NCBI GenBank assembly: GCA_947258795.1
Contig: CAMYJU010000023.1
Location: 1-41,328, forward strand
Origin: an uncultured Gammaproteobacteria bacterium
GTDB lineage: Bacteria; Pseudomonadota; Gammaproteobacteria; DRJJ01
DNA length: 41,328 nt
Direction of reading: 5' to 3'
Position numbers and translations under genes: made by a program. Positions 27,392 to 35,400 of the stretch are shown piece after piece; within the stretch, counting starts at the first letter, position 1; every line of letters begins with the position of its first letter. The notes beneath the pieces are model-generated. The model saw nothing but the letters and a program-made list of their open reading frames with translations. It ran no database searches and was not told the origin of the DNA.

Positions 27392-28066
27392 ATGACACTG
27401 GCCATATTTGATCTGGACAATACCCTGCTCGGCGGTGACAGCGACTACCTCTGGGGTCAGTTCCTGGTGGAAAAGGGGGTAGTCGACGGCGAGTCCTATG
27501 AGCGCAAAAACCAGCGTTATTACGAAGAATACAAACGTGGAGAGCTCGATATATTCAAATTTCTGCAATTTTCATTGCAACCGCTGTCCGAGCATGACCC
27601 GGACACACTGGACAGCTGGCATCGCGAGTTTATGCAGGCCAAGGTCCGGCCACTGATCAGCGACGCCAGCCGTAAACTGATCGCCAGTCATGCTGAACGT
27701 GGCGATACCTTATTAATCATTACCGCCACCAACCAGTTTGTGACCGCACCGATCGCCAGGGAGCTGGGTATCACCAACCTGCTCGCAACCACCCCGGAGC
27801 AGGTCGATGGTCGCTATACCGGCCGGGTCGAGGGTATCCCCTGTTACCAGGACGGCAAGGTCAAGCGCCTGCACGTATGGATGGACGAACACGGATACAA
27901 CCTGGATGGCAGCTGGTTCTATAGTGACTCACACAACGACCTGGCCCTGCTGCAGGAAGTCAGCCACCCGGTCGCGGTGGACCCGGACGACAGTCTGCGC
28001 GAAACCGCGATGCGCAATGGCTGGCCGGTAATCAGCTTGCACAATAACAGCCCGGTCGAGGCGTGA
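27392..28066 (+). CDS. HAD superfamily IB phosphatase
   Basis: A 224-residue cytosolic hydrolase. The nucleophile motif FDLDNTLL (Asp7, Asp9), motif II in LLIITATNQFV, and the motif III/IV region GSWFYSDSHNDLALL are all present with a SerB/HAD-IB-type cap. Relatives have been called phosphoserine- or histidinol-phosphatase-like; the substrate cannot be assigned. GGAGG precedes the ATG. It is adjacent to rppH and ptsP as in Pseudomonas. btuC starts 12 bp after its stop, so read-through is likely. Confidence 0.87.
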   Translation: MTLAIFDLDNTLLGGDSDYLWGQFLVEKGVVDGESYERKNQRYYEEYKRGELDIFKFLQFSLQPLSEHDPDTLDSWHREFMQAKVRPLISDASRKLIASHAERGDTLLIITATNQFVTAPIARELGITNLLATTPEQVDGRYTGRVEGIPCYQDGKVKRLHVWMDEHGYNLDGSWFYSDSHNDLALLQEVSHPVAVDPDDSLRETAMRNGWPVISLHNNSPVEA

Positions 28067-28078
28067 TTCCGGCATCCA

Positions 28079-29101
28079 GTGTCAGATCAGGATCAAATAA
28101 TACGAATAGCCGGCCGCGGACGCTATCTGACTGCTCTGTTGGTACTGATGCTGCTGTGCGGCCTGACCCTGCTGCATGCGCTGGTCAGCGGCAGTGTGCC
28201 CATCCCATTCGCAACGGTGTTGCAGTTACTCGGCGGGCAGGCCGCTGACCCGGCTGCCGGCCAGCTGCAAACCATCATCCTGCAACTGCGTCTGCCGCGC
28301 GCATTGGCCGCGATGGTTACCGGCGGTCTGCTGGCCATGGCCGGCGCCTATATGCAGGTGCTATTACGCAATCCGCTGGCTGATCCGTATGTACTCGGCG
28401 TTTCCGGCGGTGCTGCGATCGGTGCTTTGCTGGCCCTGATGCTGGGCCTGGGTAGTTCACTGGTCTCCGGCGGTGCCCTGTTCGGCGCACTGGCCAGCAT
28501 GCTGCTGGTGTTCGGTCTGAGCCATCGACATAACAACTGGTACAGCGAACAATTACTGCTGACCGGGATCGTGGTTGCAACCGGCTGGGGTGCGTTGATC
28601 AGCTTTATCCTGGCGATCAGTCCGGATCAACAGTTACGCGGTATGTTGTTCTGGTTAATGGGTGATATGAGCCATAGCGACACACCGACACTGGAGGCCA
28701 TGCTGTTACTGGTCTGCGTGATCATCAGCCTGCCACTAGCGACGCGCCTGAATCTGTATGCCCAGGGACCGATGCGCGCCGCGTCGCTGGGCGTCGCGGT
28801 ACAACCCTTGCAGTGGACCATCTTTGTGATTGCCTCGATCATGACCGCAACAGCGGTACAACTGGCCGGTGCAATCGGGTTTATCGGACTGGTGATACCG
28901 CACATCATGCGTCGCGTGGTCGGCGCTGATCATCGCATTTTAATACCGGCATCTGCACTGGGTGGCGCGATACTGTTGTTACTGGCCGATACACTTGCGC
29001 GTACCGTATTCACACCGATGCAATTGCCCACCGGGGTGTTGACCGCGATGCTGGGCGTACCCTTGTTCCTGTACCTGCTTAACAAGGGCCGCCGCACATG
29101 A
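28079..29101 (+). CDS. btuC: FecCD-family ABC permease, probably cobalamin importer BtuC
   Basis: Inner-membrane permease of 340 residues with about ten transmembrane helices. FecCD signatures are visible: LRLPRALAAMVTGGLLAMAGAYMQ near the N terminus (short form: RLPRALAAMVTGGLLAMAG), NPLADPYVLGVSGGAA, and GFIGLVIPHIMRRVVGADHR near the end. The family imports cobalamin, heme or siderophores. Cobalamin is favoured because a B12 riboswitch and a cobalamin adenosyltransferase are 1-3 kb away. The start is GTG at 28079. Its TGA overlaps the ATG of the ATPase gene as ATGA. No periplasmic BtuF is in the window. Confidence 0.82.
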   Translation: MSDQDQIIRIAGRGRYLTALLVLMLLCGLTLLHALVSGSVPIPFATVLQLLGGQAADPAAGQLQTIILQLRLPRALAAMVTGGLLAMAGAYMQVLLRNPLADPYVLGVSGGAAIGALLALMLGLGSSLVSGGALFGALASMLLVFGLSHRHNNWYSEQLLLTGIVVATGWGALISFILAISPDQQLRGMLFWLMGDMSHSDTPTLEAMLLLVCVIISLPLATRLNLYAQGPMRAASLGVAVQPLQWTIFVIASIMTATAVQLAGAIGFIGLVIPHIMRRVVGADHRILIPASALGGAILLLLADTLARTVFTPMQLPTGVLTAMLGVPLFLYLLNKGRRT

Positions 29102-29865
29102 CTGTCCTGAGCTGTCAGCAATTACAGCTCAATGTGCCGGGCAAGACCCTGGTCAGCGGTCTTGACTGGGATATCGAAGCAGGTCAATTCTGGCTGGTGA
29201 TCGGGCGTAACGGCAGCGGCAAAACTACCCTGTTACAGACCCTGGCCGGACTGCGTCCAGCCGCTGGTGGTGAAATCAGCTTGCACTCACAGCCGCTGCA
29301 GCAGTACCGCCGACGCCAGATCGCGCAGCGTATGGCGATACTGTTTCAGCATCAGGAAAGCGGCTTTCCGATTACGGTACAGGAATCCGCACTGGCCGGT
29401 CGTCATCCACACCGGGGTCTGTGGGACTGGTCAGACCAGGATCAGCATGAAACGGTATTCAGTGCCTTGCAAACCATGGACCTGGCATCCGTGATGCAGC
29501 TGCCGGTCGACCAGTTGTCCGGTGGCGAACGCCGGCGACTGGAACTGGCCACGCTGCTGATACAGGATCCGGAACTGTACCTGCTCGATGAACCGACCAA
29601 CCACCTGGACCTGCATCACCAGATCAGTACGTTGGAACATTTCTCCGGCCTGGCCGCTGCACCACAACACTGTGTGGTCATGGCCAGTCATGAATTGAAT
29701 CTCGGCCTGCGCTATTGCAGCCATGTGCTGTTGCTATACGGGAATGGTGCATGGGAGGCCGGCAGGATAGACGAGGTGATCGACCCGGAACGACTGGAAC
29801 GACTCTACCAGCATCCGATGACCGTGCAGCCGGGTAGCCATGGGAACATCTACCTGCCGGCCTAG
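29098..29865 (+). CDS. btuD: ABC transporter ATPase, probably BtuD
   Basis: Cytoplasmic ATPase of 255 residues that powers the adjacent permease. Walker A GRNGSGKTTLL, Q-loop LFQHQES, signature LSGGERRRLELA, Walker B YLLDEPTNHLD and the H-loop VMASHELN are all intact. It overlaps btuC by 4 bp. It is convergent with the metallo-beta-lactamase gene: the two coding regions abut with no gap. Confidence 0.87.
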   Translation: MTVLSCQQLQLNVPGKTLVSGLDWDIEAGQFWLVIGRNGSGKTTLLQTLAGLRPAAGGEISLHSQPLQQYRRRQIAQRMAILFQHQESGFPITVQESALAGRHPHRGLWDWSDQDQHETVFSALQTMDLASVMQLPVDQLSGGERRRLELATLLIQDPELYLLDEPTNHLDLHHQISTLEHFSGLAAAPQHCVVMASHELNLGLRYCSHVLLLYGNGAWEAGRIDEVIDPERLERLYQHPMTVQPGSHGNIYLPA

Positions 29866-30813
29866 TCAGGTGACCCGATCGAGCCAGCAGTCCAGTCCCT
29901 GCGCATTCAGCATACAATCCATGTCCAGCAGTCTCTTGATACGTGGCAGATCGGATTTACAGCCATGCGCTTTCAGCTCGTCAAAACAGTAGCTTTCCAG
30001 TGCCATCGCGATCTCATCGACGCGATTGCGATGGTGTCGATGCGCCTCGGCCACATCGACAAAATGCTGCACCCGTCGTAACAGGGCATTGATCACCGTG
30101 GCACTCATCTCGATTGCGCCGAAATGGGTCAGAAACAGTTTATCGATTTCCAGCTCGGCCAGGCGTGTGACCGTATAGCTCAGTTCTTTCGGATCAAACT
30201 GCACCGGCGTGGTGGTCGGCAGGATAAACGGGCCATTCTCGGTTTCAAACTCGGGATAGGCCAGGCCAAAGGTATCACCGGTAAACAGGCCCTTGCTGAC
30301 CGAGTCCAGCATACAATAATGATGGCGTGCATGGCCGGGGGTATCGAAGAATGTCCATTCCCGCCCACGCCATTCCAGCACGTCCCCTTCATACACCTCG
30401 ATCACACGGTTTTCGTCAACCGGCCTGACCTCGCCGAACTCCTTCGCAAAAGCCTGTTCGCCATACACGGCGGTCGCCCCGGCAATCAGCTTGGCCGGGT
30501 CGATCATGTGTTTCGCACCACGTGGGTGTACAACCAGTTTCGCGTTCGGGCAGACTGACATCAGCAGGCCGGCCGCACCGGCATGATCCAGATGCACATG
30601 CGTGACCATGATGTAGTCAACATTCTTCGGACTGATGCGGTGCTCAGCCAGCGCATCGAGCAGGACGTTCGCACAGGCAGCCACACCGACATCGACAAAC
30701 GCGACCCGGCCACGGCTGATGATCAGATGACTGGCAACCAGGTGCTTGCGCCTGAAACCGGTATCGATGGTAAAAATCCCGTCTCCCTGATCTGTCTGGA
30801 TTTTACTAACCAT
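29866..30813 (-). CDS. metallo-beta-lactamase fold hydrolase
   Basis: A soluble 315-residue MBL-fold protein. The metal motif THVHLDHAGA (His72, His74, Asp76, His77) is intact, followed by the GHARHHY histidine, FTGDTFGLAYPE aspartate and THFGAIE histidine, so a dinuclear site is likely. The ATG at 30813 is preferred; an upstream extension would run into the riboswitch region on the other strand. It sits between btuCD and the B12 riboswitch operon in the opposite orientation. The substrate is unknown and a link to cobalamin is only positional. Confidence 0.85.
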   Translation of the reverse strand: MVSKIQTDQGDGIFTIDTGFRRKHLVASHLIISRGRVAFVDVGVAACANVLLDALAEHRISPKNVDYIMVTHVHLDHAGAAGLLMSVCPNAKLVVHPRGAKHMIDPAKLIAGATAVYGEQAFAKEFGEVRPVDENRVIEVYEGDVLEWRGREWTFFDTPGHARHHYCMLDSVSKGLFTGDTFGLAYPEFETENGPFILPTTTPVQFDPKELSYTVTRLAELEIDKLFLTHFGAIEMSATVINALLRRVQHFVDVAEAHRHHRNRVDEIAMALESYCFDELKAHGCKSDLPRIKRLLDMDCMLNAQGLDCWLDRVT

Positions 30814-30870
30814 ACATTTAATATATATCAAAACCCTGTCTTGACAAAAAGATATTATTACCACAGGATG

Positions 30871-31050
30871 AGCGCGTACACAGGTGTCCTCGCCGGCTGA
30901 CCATGATCCGGCGCCCGAACACGGGAAACAGGATGAAACGGGAAGTCGGTGCGTGGTTGTGCACACAATTCCGACGCTGCCCCCGCAACGGTAGGTGAAC
31001 ACGCTTTTCAGTATGCGTGTACACAAGCCCGGAGACCGGCCTGCAGTACA
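30871..31050 (+). ncRNA. cobalamin (B12) riboswitch
   Basis: The conserved core GACGCTGCCCCCGCAACGGTA (30973-30993; shown in part as GCTGCCCCCGCAAC) is followed by a variable arm and the B12 box AAGCCCGGAGACCGGCCTGC (31025-31044). Upstream GGGAA and CGGTG elements match the rest of the aptamer. A TTGACA at 30841 could be the -35 of its promoter. It lies upstream of a TonB-like gene and a cobalamin adenosyltransferase, both consistent with B12 feedback. Confidence 0.9.
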
Positions 31051-31060
31051 CCAGACTGGC

Positions 31061-31116
31061 GGCGTGTTGCGGAGGGCGACAGCTTGTTATCAGGCCTTCC
31101 TGCACACGTCATTTTT
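31061..31116 (+). terminator. terminator hairpin of the riboswitch expression platform
   Basis: GGCGTGTTGCGGAGGGC (31061-31077) can pair imperfectly, with G-U pairs, to GCCTTCCTGCACACGTC (31094-31110), followed by a run of six T (31112-31117). This is an intrinsic terminator placed between the aptamer and the coding region. It suggests transcriptional attenuation when B12 is bound. Confidence 0.65.
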
Positions 31117-31140
31117 TAGTACCCGGCTCGAAGTATCATC

Positions 31141-31866
31141 ATGCTGTCACTGTTAATGGAGCATCGCCTGATCGTATCACTATTGTCTGTGTCAGCAGCA
31201 TTACACGGTGGCGTGTTGCTTTACAAAGGTGATGGCCAGTCCAGCATCCGTGCCAGCTCCGAGACACCGATCAACATAACCCTGATCCAGCCTTCCCCCG
31301 CAGCCAACGTCGGCACAGCCAGCCCTGTCAAACAGGTTAAAACAGAGCGCAAAAAACAGGCCCCATCACACCAGCCCGGCAAACAGGGCTCGAAATCCAG
31401 TACCGGCACTGCTGTCAGCCAGGCACCGGTAAAAAAACATCCTGTCAACCGGGTCAAAAAATCCACACAGCCACCCAGGACTGTTGTGGCCAGTGTATCA
31501 AAACAACTGCGGGACACGGAGCAGACCCGGGCACAACCGGATCCACCCGAGCAACTGCCCGAACCGACCAGCGCGGCTGTGCATAGCCAGTTACGTACCG
31601 CGCTGCAATCGCGCCTGCGTTTCAATCATTATTATCCGCGTTCGGCCATACGGCGCGGCTGGGAAGGTCGCGTGGACCTTGCGATCAGGCTGGATACGCA
31701 AGGCCAGATCGGCTCGGTTCGCGTACTGAAGTCATCCGGGCATTATGTGCTCGATCAGGCAGCCATCAACAGCGTCGAGCAACTCGAGCAACTGCCCGAA
31801 GCCGTCAGTCTGCTGGAACTGCAATCTATAGAACTGACCTTGCCGGTCATCTACCGCCTGGAGTAA
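31141..31866 (+). CDS. TonB-family protein under B12 riboswitch
   Basis: A 241-residue energy-transducing protein. An N-terminal helix (about 10-27) is followed by a long Pro/Lys/Gln/Ser-rich periplasmic spacer (about 45-145) and a C-terminal TonB domain with YPRSAIRRGWEGRVDLAIRL and VRVLKSSGHYVLDQAAI. It would link the proton motive force to an outer-membrane receptor, presumably for cobalamin given the riboswitch. No TonB-dependent receptor and no ExbB/ExbD are in the window. The start at 31141 has a weak ribosome site; an in-frame ATG five codons later is possible. Confidence 0.85.
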   Translation: MLSLLMEHRLIVSLLSVSAALHGGVLLYKGDGQSSIRASSETPINITLIQPSPAANVGTASPVKQVKTERKKQAPSHQPGKQGSKSSTGTAVSQAPVKKHPVNRVKKSTQPPRTVVASVSKQLRDTEQTRAQPDPPEQLPEPTSAAVHSQLRTALQSRLRFNHYYPRSAIRRGWEGRVDLAIRLDTQGQIGSVRVLKSSGHYVLDQAAINSVEQLEQLPEAVSLLELQSIELTLPVIYRLE

Positions 31867-31869
31867 ACC

Positions 31870-32442
31870 ATGGGACACCGACTATCAAAAATATATACCC
31901 GTACCGGCGATACCGGTAGCACCGGACTCGGAGATGGCTCACGCGCCGACAAGGACAGTCCTCGCATTACCGCGATAGGTGAGGTCGATGAACTGAACAG
32001 CTTAATCGGCGTCGTGTTAAGTCATGAACTGCCGGAACCCGTGCGCATCTGTCTAACGGAATGCCAGCATCGCCTGTTTGATATCGGCGGTGAGCTATCC
32101 ATCCCCGGCCATCGCATGATCAACCCGGATCATATCGCCTGCCTGGAACGCGACCTGGAAGCCTTCAACCGGGAACTGCCGATGATGAAGGAATTTATCC
32201 TGCCCGGCGGCACACCGGCAGCCGCACACAGTCATCATGCGCGCACCGTGTGCCGGCGTGCCGAACGCAGCCTGGTCAGTCTGAACCGGCATGAGTCCGT
32301 GAGCCCGGAACTGCTGGCCTACCTGAACCGGCTGTCCGACCTGTTGTTTGTGGTTGCCCGCGTGCTTGCACGGACCGATGGCAAACAGGAAGTGCTGTGG
32401 CAGAACCCGAAGAAAACATCCTCTAAGGACCAGGGGCCATAG
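31870..32442 (+). CDS. cob(I)alamin adenosyltransferase (PduO type)
   Basis: Transfers the adenosyl group of ATP to cob(I)alamin, making coenzyme B12. The 190 residues start with the hallmark KIYTRTGDTGSTGLGDGSR (ATP loop), followed by IGEVDELNSLIGV, and later the RAERSLVSL segment with conserved Arg and LNRLSDLLFVVAR. PduO/MMAB-type rather than CobA-type. It follows the TonB-like gene by 3 bp, with GGAG in that gene's last codons acting as ribosome site, so both are under the riboswitch. Confidence 0.93.
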   Translation: MGHRLSKIYTRTGDTGSTGLGDGSRADKDSPRITAIGEVDELNSLIGVVLSHELPEPVRICLTECQHRLFDIGGELSIPGHRMINPDHIACLERDLEAFNRELPMMKEFILPGGTPAAAHSHHARTVCRRAERSLVSLNRHESVSPELLAYLNRLSDLLFVVARVLARTDGKQEVLWQNPKKTSSKDQGP

Positions 32443-32540
32443 CGACCTGCAACACGGTGAAGCGTATACCCGGCATGTTGGTTATACAACAGAAAACCAG
32501 TATCAAATCAGCCTGACCACCGTTATAGAAAGTATGTGCT

Positions 32541-32939
32541 TCACTCAGAAACTTTTTTATCAAACATATGAAAATCAATCAGCCCCGCTTGTGGGTGCTC
32601 CGGACCCGGCACCTTGACGATCATTTCCAGACCCAATTCACTGTTCGCCGCAACCCATTGCTGCAGGTCATAACTCATCCACTGCTTGTATGCATAGATA
32701 TCCCGTTTCAACTTGACCTTCATTACCGTTGAAGCCTCCTGCGCAAACACATCCCCGTGAATATTGACCCGGGTACTGATCGGTTCTCCGGCACGGAAAT
32801 GCAGAATGAAATCCTGGTCACTGGGTACCTGCTCGCCAAACGGCACCACCGGCACCCCTTTCAGATCTGCCGGTATCGGTGCCATCGCACATGCGCTCAG
32901 CAGGCCCGTCATCAGCATTACAGTCAATATTTTTCGCAT
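32541..32939 (-). CDS. small predicted lipoprotein of unknown function
   Basis: A 132-residue protein with a lipoprotein signal peptide ending in the lipobox LLSAC (Cys at about 17), followed by a domain of about 110 residues with beta-strand character (DFILHFRAGEPISTRVNIHG). I do not recognise the family. Its start faces the two inverted repeats at 32994-33033, so it may share the regulator encoded at 34097-34420. AGGAGA precedes the ATG. Confidence 0.75.
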   Translation of the reverse strand: MRKILTVMLMTGLLSACAMAPIPADLKGVPVVPFGEQVPSDQDFILHFRAGEPISTRVNIHGDVFAQEASTVMKVKLKRDIYAYKQWMSYDLQQWVAANSELGLEMIVKVPGPEHPQAGLIDFHMFDKKVSE

Positions 32940-32993
32940 TTTTCTCTCCTTATGTGACTAATATGGTTGGTGTTTTCTGCAAACATGGGTTAA

Positions 32994-33033
32994 ACTCTGA
33001 ATTACAGAGTAAATATACTCTGCGTTTCAGAGT
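32994..33033. promoter_or_regulatory. double operator: two perfect ACTCTG-N5-CAGAGT repeats
   Basis: Two 17-bp perfect inverted repeats, ACTCTG-AATTA-CAGAGT (32994-33010) and ACTCTG-CGTTT-CAGAGT (33017-33033), have centres 23 bp apart, about two helical turns. They lie between the divergent lipoprotein and membrane-protein genes, just upstream of AAGGAG and the ATG at 33051. The identical arms and the winged-helix gene in the operon suggest dimer-binding sites for autoregulation. Confidence 0.7.
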
Positions 33034-33050
33034 AAGTCAAGGAGTCCGCT

Positions 33051-34091
33051 ATGACGCGTACGAGTGCGAGCGAACAAATCGAAGCTATCCATTCGATGAT
33101 GTCTACCGGGCATCACAGTGTGCGGATCGAAACACATACCCTGGTGATATGGGGCATCACTGCTGCCCTGATCATTTTATTCACTGCAGACATATTTAAT
33201 CATGAGCGCTTCCCAGATCTGGCGATTCGTTCTATCAGTATGACTGCGTTTATTACTGTCATATTGATCATCGCCGGGACACTTGAATATCGACTCACGC
33301 GCAAGAATCGCGAGCAACGTGATGAGACCGTGTCGTTCGTACAAACACAACTGATCAAGGTATGGTGGTTGATATTGGCCCTGCTGGTTATCATTAACAT
33401 GGCCATGCAGTTCTTTGGTGGCGGTTACATGCTGTACAGCCTGACCCTGTCATTTATGGGTATGGCACTTTACATACACGGACTGTTCTCACGACAGATG
33501 TTGTCCTGGGCCGGGGTATGCATGATTATCCTGGGCCTGACCACGCTCGCAGCTAAACTACCCTTGCAGTTGATCGAATGGATCACGATCTTCTGTTACG
33601 GAGTCGGATGGCCTTTGCTGGCCTGGGCAATCAATCATCGCGGCATAAATAAGAACCAGTTACACCGACTCCTATTCACACTGATATGGCTGAGTGTCAT
33701 CCTGGTACCAGCGTACACGGTCACCCTGATGGCATCGGAAGCGGCAACCGCACCTTACATCACCCTGGATGAATACCGACAACTTCCAGCTGCACCTTCA
33801 GGCAAACATATTGTTCAACTCCCCGCCGGTACAGACATACCGATCAATTATAATGTCCAGGGTGGTATACTGGATATTCCGGATAAACCTGAACTGGCGT
33901 TTACACTGGCAAAGGATATAGCGATAGAGATAGAGAATGGCAAGCCGACCGGACGATTCCAGATTGCAGACCAGTCTTGGCAGGAATTCAGGTATAACTT
34001 CCGTATACGCTTCACCCGTCTGCTCAGCAGGCTCGCTCCCGATCAGGGCCCACGGATCGATGTCAATATGAAAGTGATCAACCAGGACTGA
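33051..34091 (+). CDS. seven-helix membrane protein with C-terminal soluble domain
   Basis: A 346-residue inner-membrane protein of unrecognised family. About seven hydrophobic helices span residues 28-235 (LVIWGITAALIILFTADIF, ISMTAFITVILIIAGTLEY, VWWLILALLVIINMAMQFF and others). A hydrophilic C-terminal domain of about 100 residues follows (GKHIVQLPAGTDIPINYNVQ onward). An N-terminal cytoplasmic segment contains EQIEAIHSMM. AAGGAG precedes the ATG. It is 5 bp upstream of a winged-helix regulator and behind the double operator, so it is probably the regulated target. Function unknown. Confidence 0.8.
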   Translation: MTRTSASEQIEAIHSMMSTGHHSVRIETHTLVIWGITAALIILFTADIFNHERFPDLAIRSISMTAFITVILIIAGTLEYRLTRKNREQRDETVSFVQTQLIKVWWLILALLVIINMAMQFFGGGYMLYSLTLSFMGMALYIHGLFSRQMLSWAGVCMIILGLTTLAAKLPLQLIEWITIFCYGVGWPLLAWAINHRGINKNQLHRLLFTLIWLSVILVPAYTVTLMASEAATAPYITLDEYRQLPAAPSGKHIVQLPAGTDIPINYNVQGGILDIPDKPELAFTLAKDIAIEIENGKPTGRFQIADQSWQEFRYNFRIRFTRLLSRLAPDQGPRIDVNMKVINQD

Positions 34092-34096
34092 CTGAC

Positions 34097-34420
34097 ATGG
34101 ATGCCCCGTCGTTACCAGATCTCGATAACGTACTGCACCAGCCGGTCAGGACACGCATCGCCGCGTTTCTGGCTGCACGCGGCGAAGCCACTTTCAAGGA
34201 ACTGAAAAAAGAACTGGATATTACTGACGGTAACCTGGACGCACATCTGAAAAAACTGCTGGCCAGTGACTATCTGGTCTCGACCAAGCAGCCTGCAACC
34301 AAAGGCCGACCACAGACACTGTTTCGGCTAACTCCGGCAGGCCGGGAGGCCTTCGAGGAATATATCGAAACCCTGAAGCGCGTGCTAAGCCCGATCTTCA
34401 ATATCCATGAGGACCAATAA
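34097..34420 (+). CDS. winged-helix transcriptional regulator
   Basis: A 107-residue DNA-binding protein. VRTRIAAFLAARGEATFKEL and ITDGNLDAHLKKLLASDYLV form the recognition helices of an ArsR/MarR-like winged helix (HTH_27 type), followed by the wing TKGRPQTLFRLTPAGREAF. No metal-binding cysteines are seen, so an ArsR metal sensor is unlikely. It is the second gene of an operon with the membrane protein. The two inverted repeats at 32994-33033 are its likely binding sites. Confidence 0.85.
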   Translation: MDAPSLPDLDNVLHQPVRTRIAAFLAARGEATFKELKKELDITDGNLDAHLKKLLASDYLVSTKQPATKGRPQTLFRLTPAGREAFEEYIETLKRVLSPIFNIHEDQ

Positions 34421-34494
34421 ACCGTATAGCATCCCGCTCGCAATACCCAACGGGCATCGCGTCACTCGGGTAGCTCTATAAAAATCACAAACGA

Positions 34495-34968
34495 TTAGTT
34501 CGTCACCTTCCAGCTACCATCCGGTTGTCGACATGCGGTGCCGTATAGCTTGTCCTTCTTGCCACCTACCACTGCATCCACGGTGTATTCACGACAAGGA
34601 CCACTGGCATCACCATAGGTGCGGGTCGGGGTCACGGTATACTGGTTACCGCTGTCCGGGTTGACCCATTGTGAAGGCACACCGGTGCGCACGGTTTCGA
34701 GTGAGTGCGCTGTCTTCAAACGATCAGCCTCATCCATGGACCTGCCAACATTCCCGCCGATTGCAGCGCCGATCATGGTACCGGCAATAACCGCCGCGGT
34801 ACGTCCGTCGCCCTTGCCAACCTGGTTACCGAGTATGCCACCCAGCACACCACCAATGATCATACCTGCCTGCTCATTCTGACCGCGTGAATCCATATTG
34901 GCGCAAGCAGAGAGAAACACGGCGATAAACGCAATCGTCAACACACGAAATACAACTGTTTTTTTCAT
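34495..34968 (-). CDS. glycine-zipper lipoprotein (17-kDa surface antigen type)
   Basis: A 157-residue outer-membrane lipoprotein. The signal peptide ends in LSAC (Cys22). A Gly-rich segment MIIGGVLGGILGNQVGKGDG and MIGAAIGGNVGRSMD forms the glycine zipper. The C-terminal surface-antigen domain contains YTVTPTRTY, PCREYTVDAVVGGKKDKLYG and TACRQPDGSWKV, typical of the family often found as envelope-stabilising or immunodominant lipoproteins. A Fur-like box lies just upstream. Convergent with the winged-helix gene. Confidence 0.88.
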   Translation of the reverse strand: MKKTVVFRVLTIAFIAVFLSACANMDSRGQNEQAGMIIGGVLGGILGNQVGKGDGRTAAVIAGTMIGAAIGGNVGRSMDEADRLKTAHSLETVRTGVPSQWVNPDSGNQYTVTPTRTYGDASGPCREYTVDAVVGGKKDKLYGTACRQPDGSWKVTN

Positions 34969-34984
34969 GGGATAATCCTCCGCT

Positions 34985-35003
34985 TAATAATAATCATTAT
35001 GCG
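34985..35003 (-). promoter_or_regulatory. Fur-like box upstream of the glycine-zipper lipoprotein
   Basis: TAATAATAATCATTATGCG agrees with the inner part of the Fur consensus (ATAATCATTAT) and lies 17 bp before the ATG. The AT-rich context lowers certainty. Confidence 0.5.
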
Positions 35004-35095
35004 CCAATTCGACAGACGCGCAATGGTACAGATCAGTAAAACTGATACATATTAATCAATTCTGGTATTAATGACAGCGGAAGAACCGGAACAGT

Positions 35096-35400
35096 TCAAC
35101 CCAGTGTGAAATAAAAGGTCGAGCCCCGGTCGGGTTCAGACTTTGCCCAGACCTCACCTTCATGTCGTTCGATAATGCGTTTGACAGTCGCCAGCCCGAT
35201 ACCGGTACCCTCATATTCATTTCCATGCAGCCGTTCAAACACACCGAACAGTTTAGCGGTATAGGCCATATCGAAGCCTGCGCGATGATATCCGGTGCAA
35301 CCGTGATTTCAATGTCACGTTCTGGTTCCTGCTCGCGGTACTGTTCGATTATTTTGCTGACCTTCGCGCTCAGCCTGGCTACAACAATGTTCGCAGACGC
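35096..35400 (-). pseudogene. histidine-kinase remnant with internal deletion
   Basis: In one minus-strand frame the segment [33 protein letters not shown] (quoted in part: [19 protein letters not shown]) corresponds to the linker just after HisKA. About 30 bp on, in another frame, [38 protein letters not shown] and STFYFTLG give the end of the HATPase_c domain. The ATP-binding N box and the G1 start are missing, and the 5' part is lost at the end of the neighbouring hydrolase gene. It resembles the kinase at 733-2373, but is not identical. Not functional. Confidence 0.8.

Noticed and set aside
30814-31026. Longer N terminus of the metallo-beta-lactamase extending over the riboswitch
   Set aside because: The added residues are rich in Cys, Ser and Arg, unlike the family, and they are the reverse strand of the aptamer.
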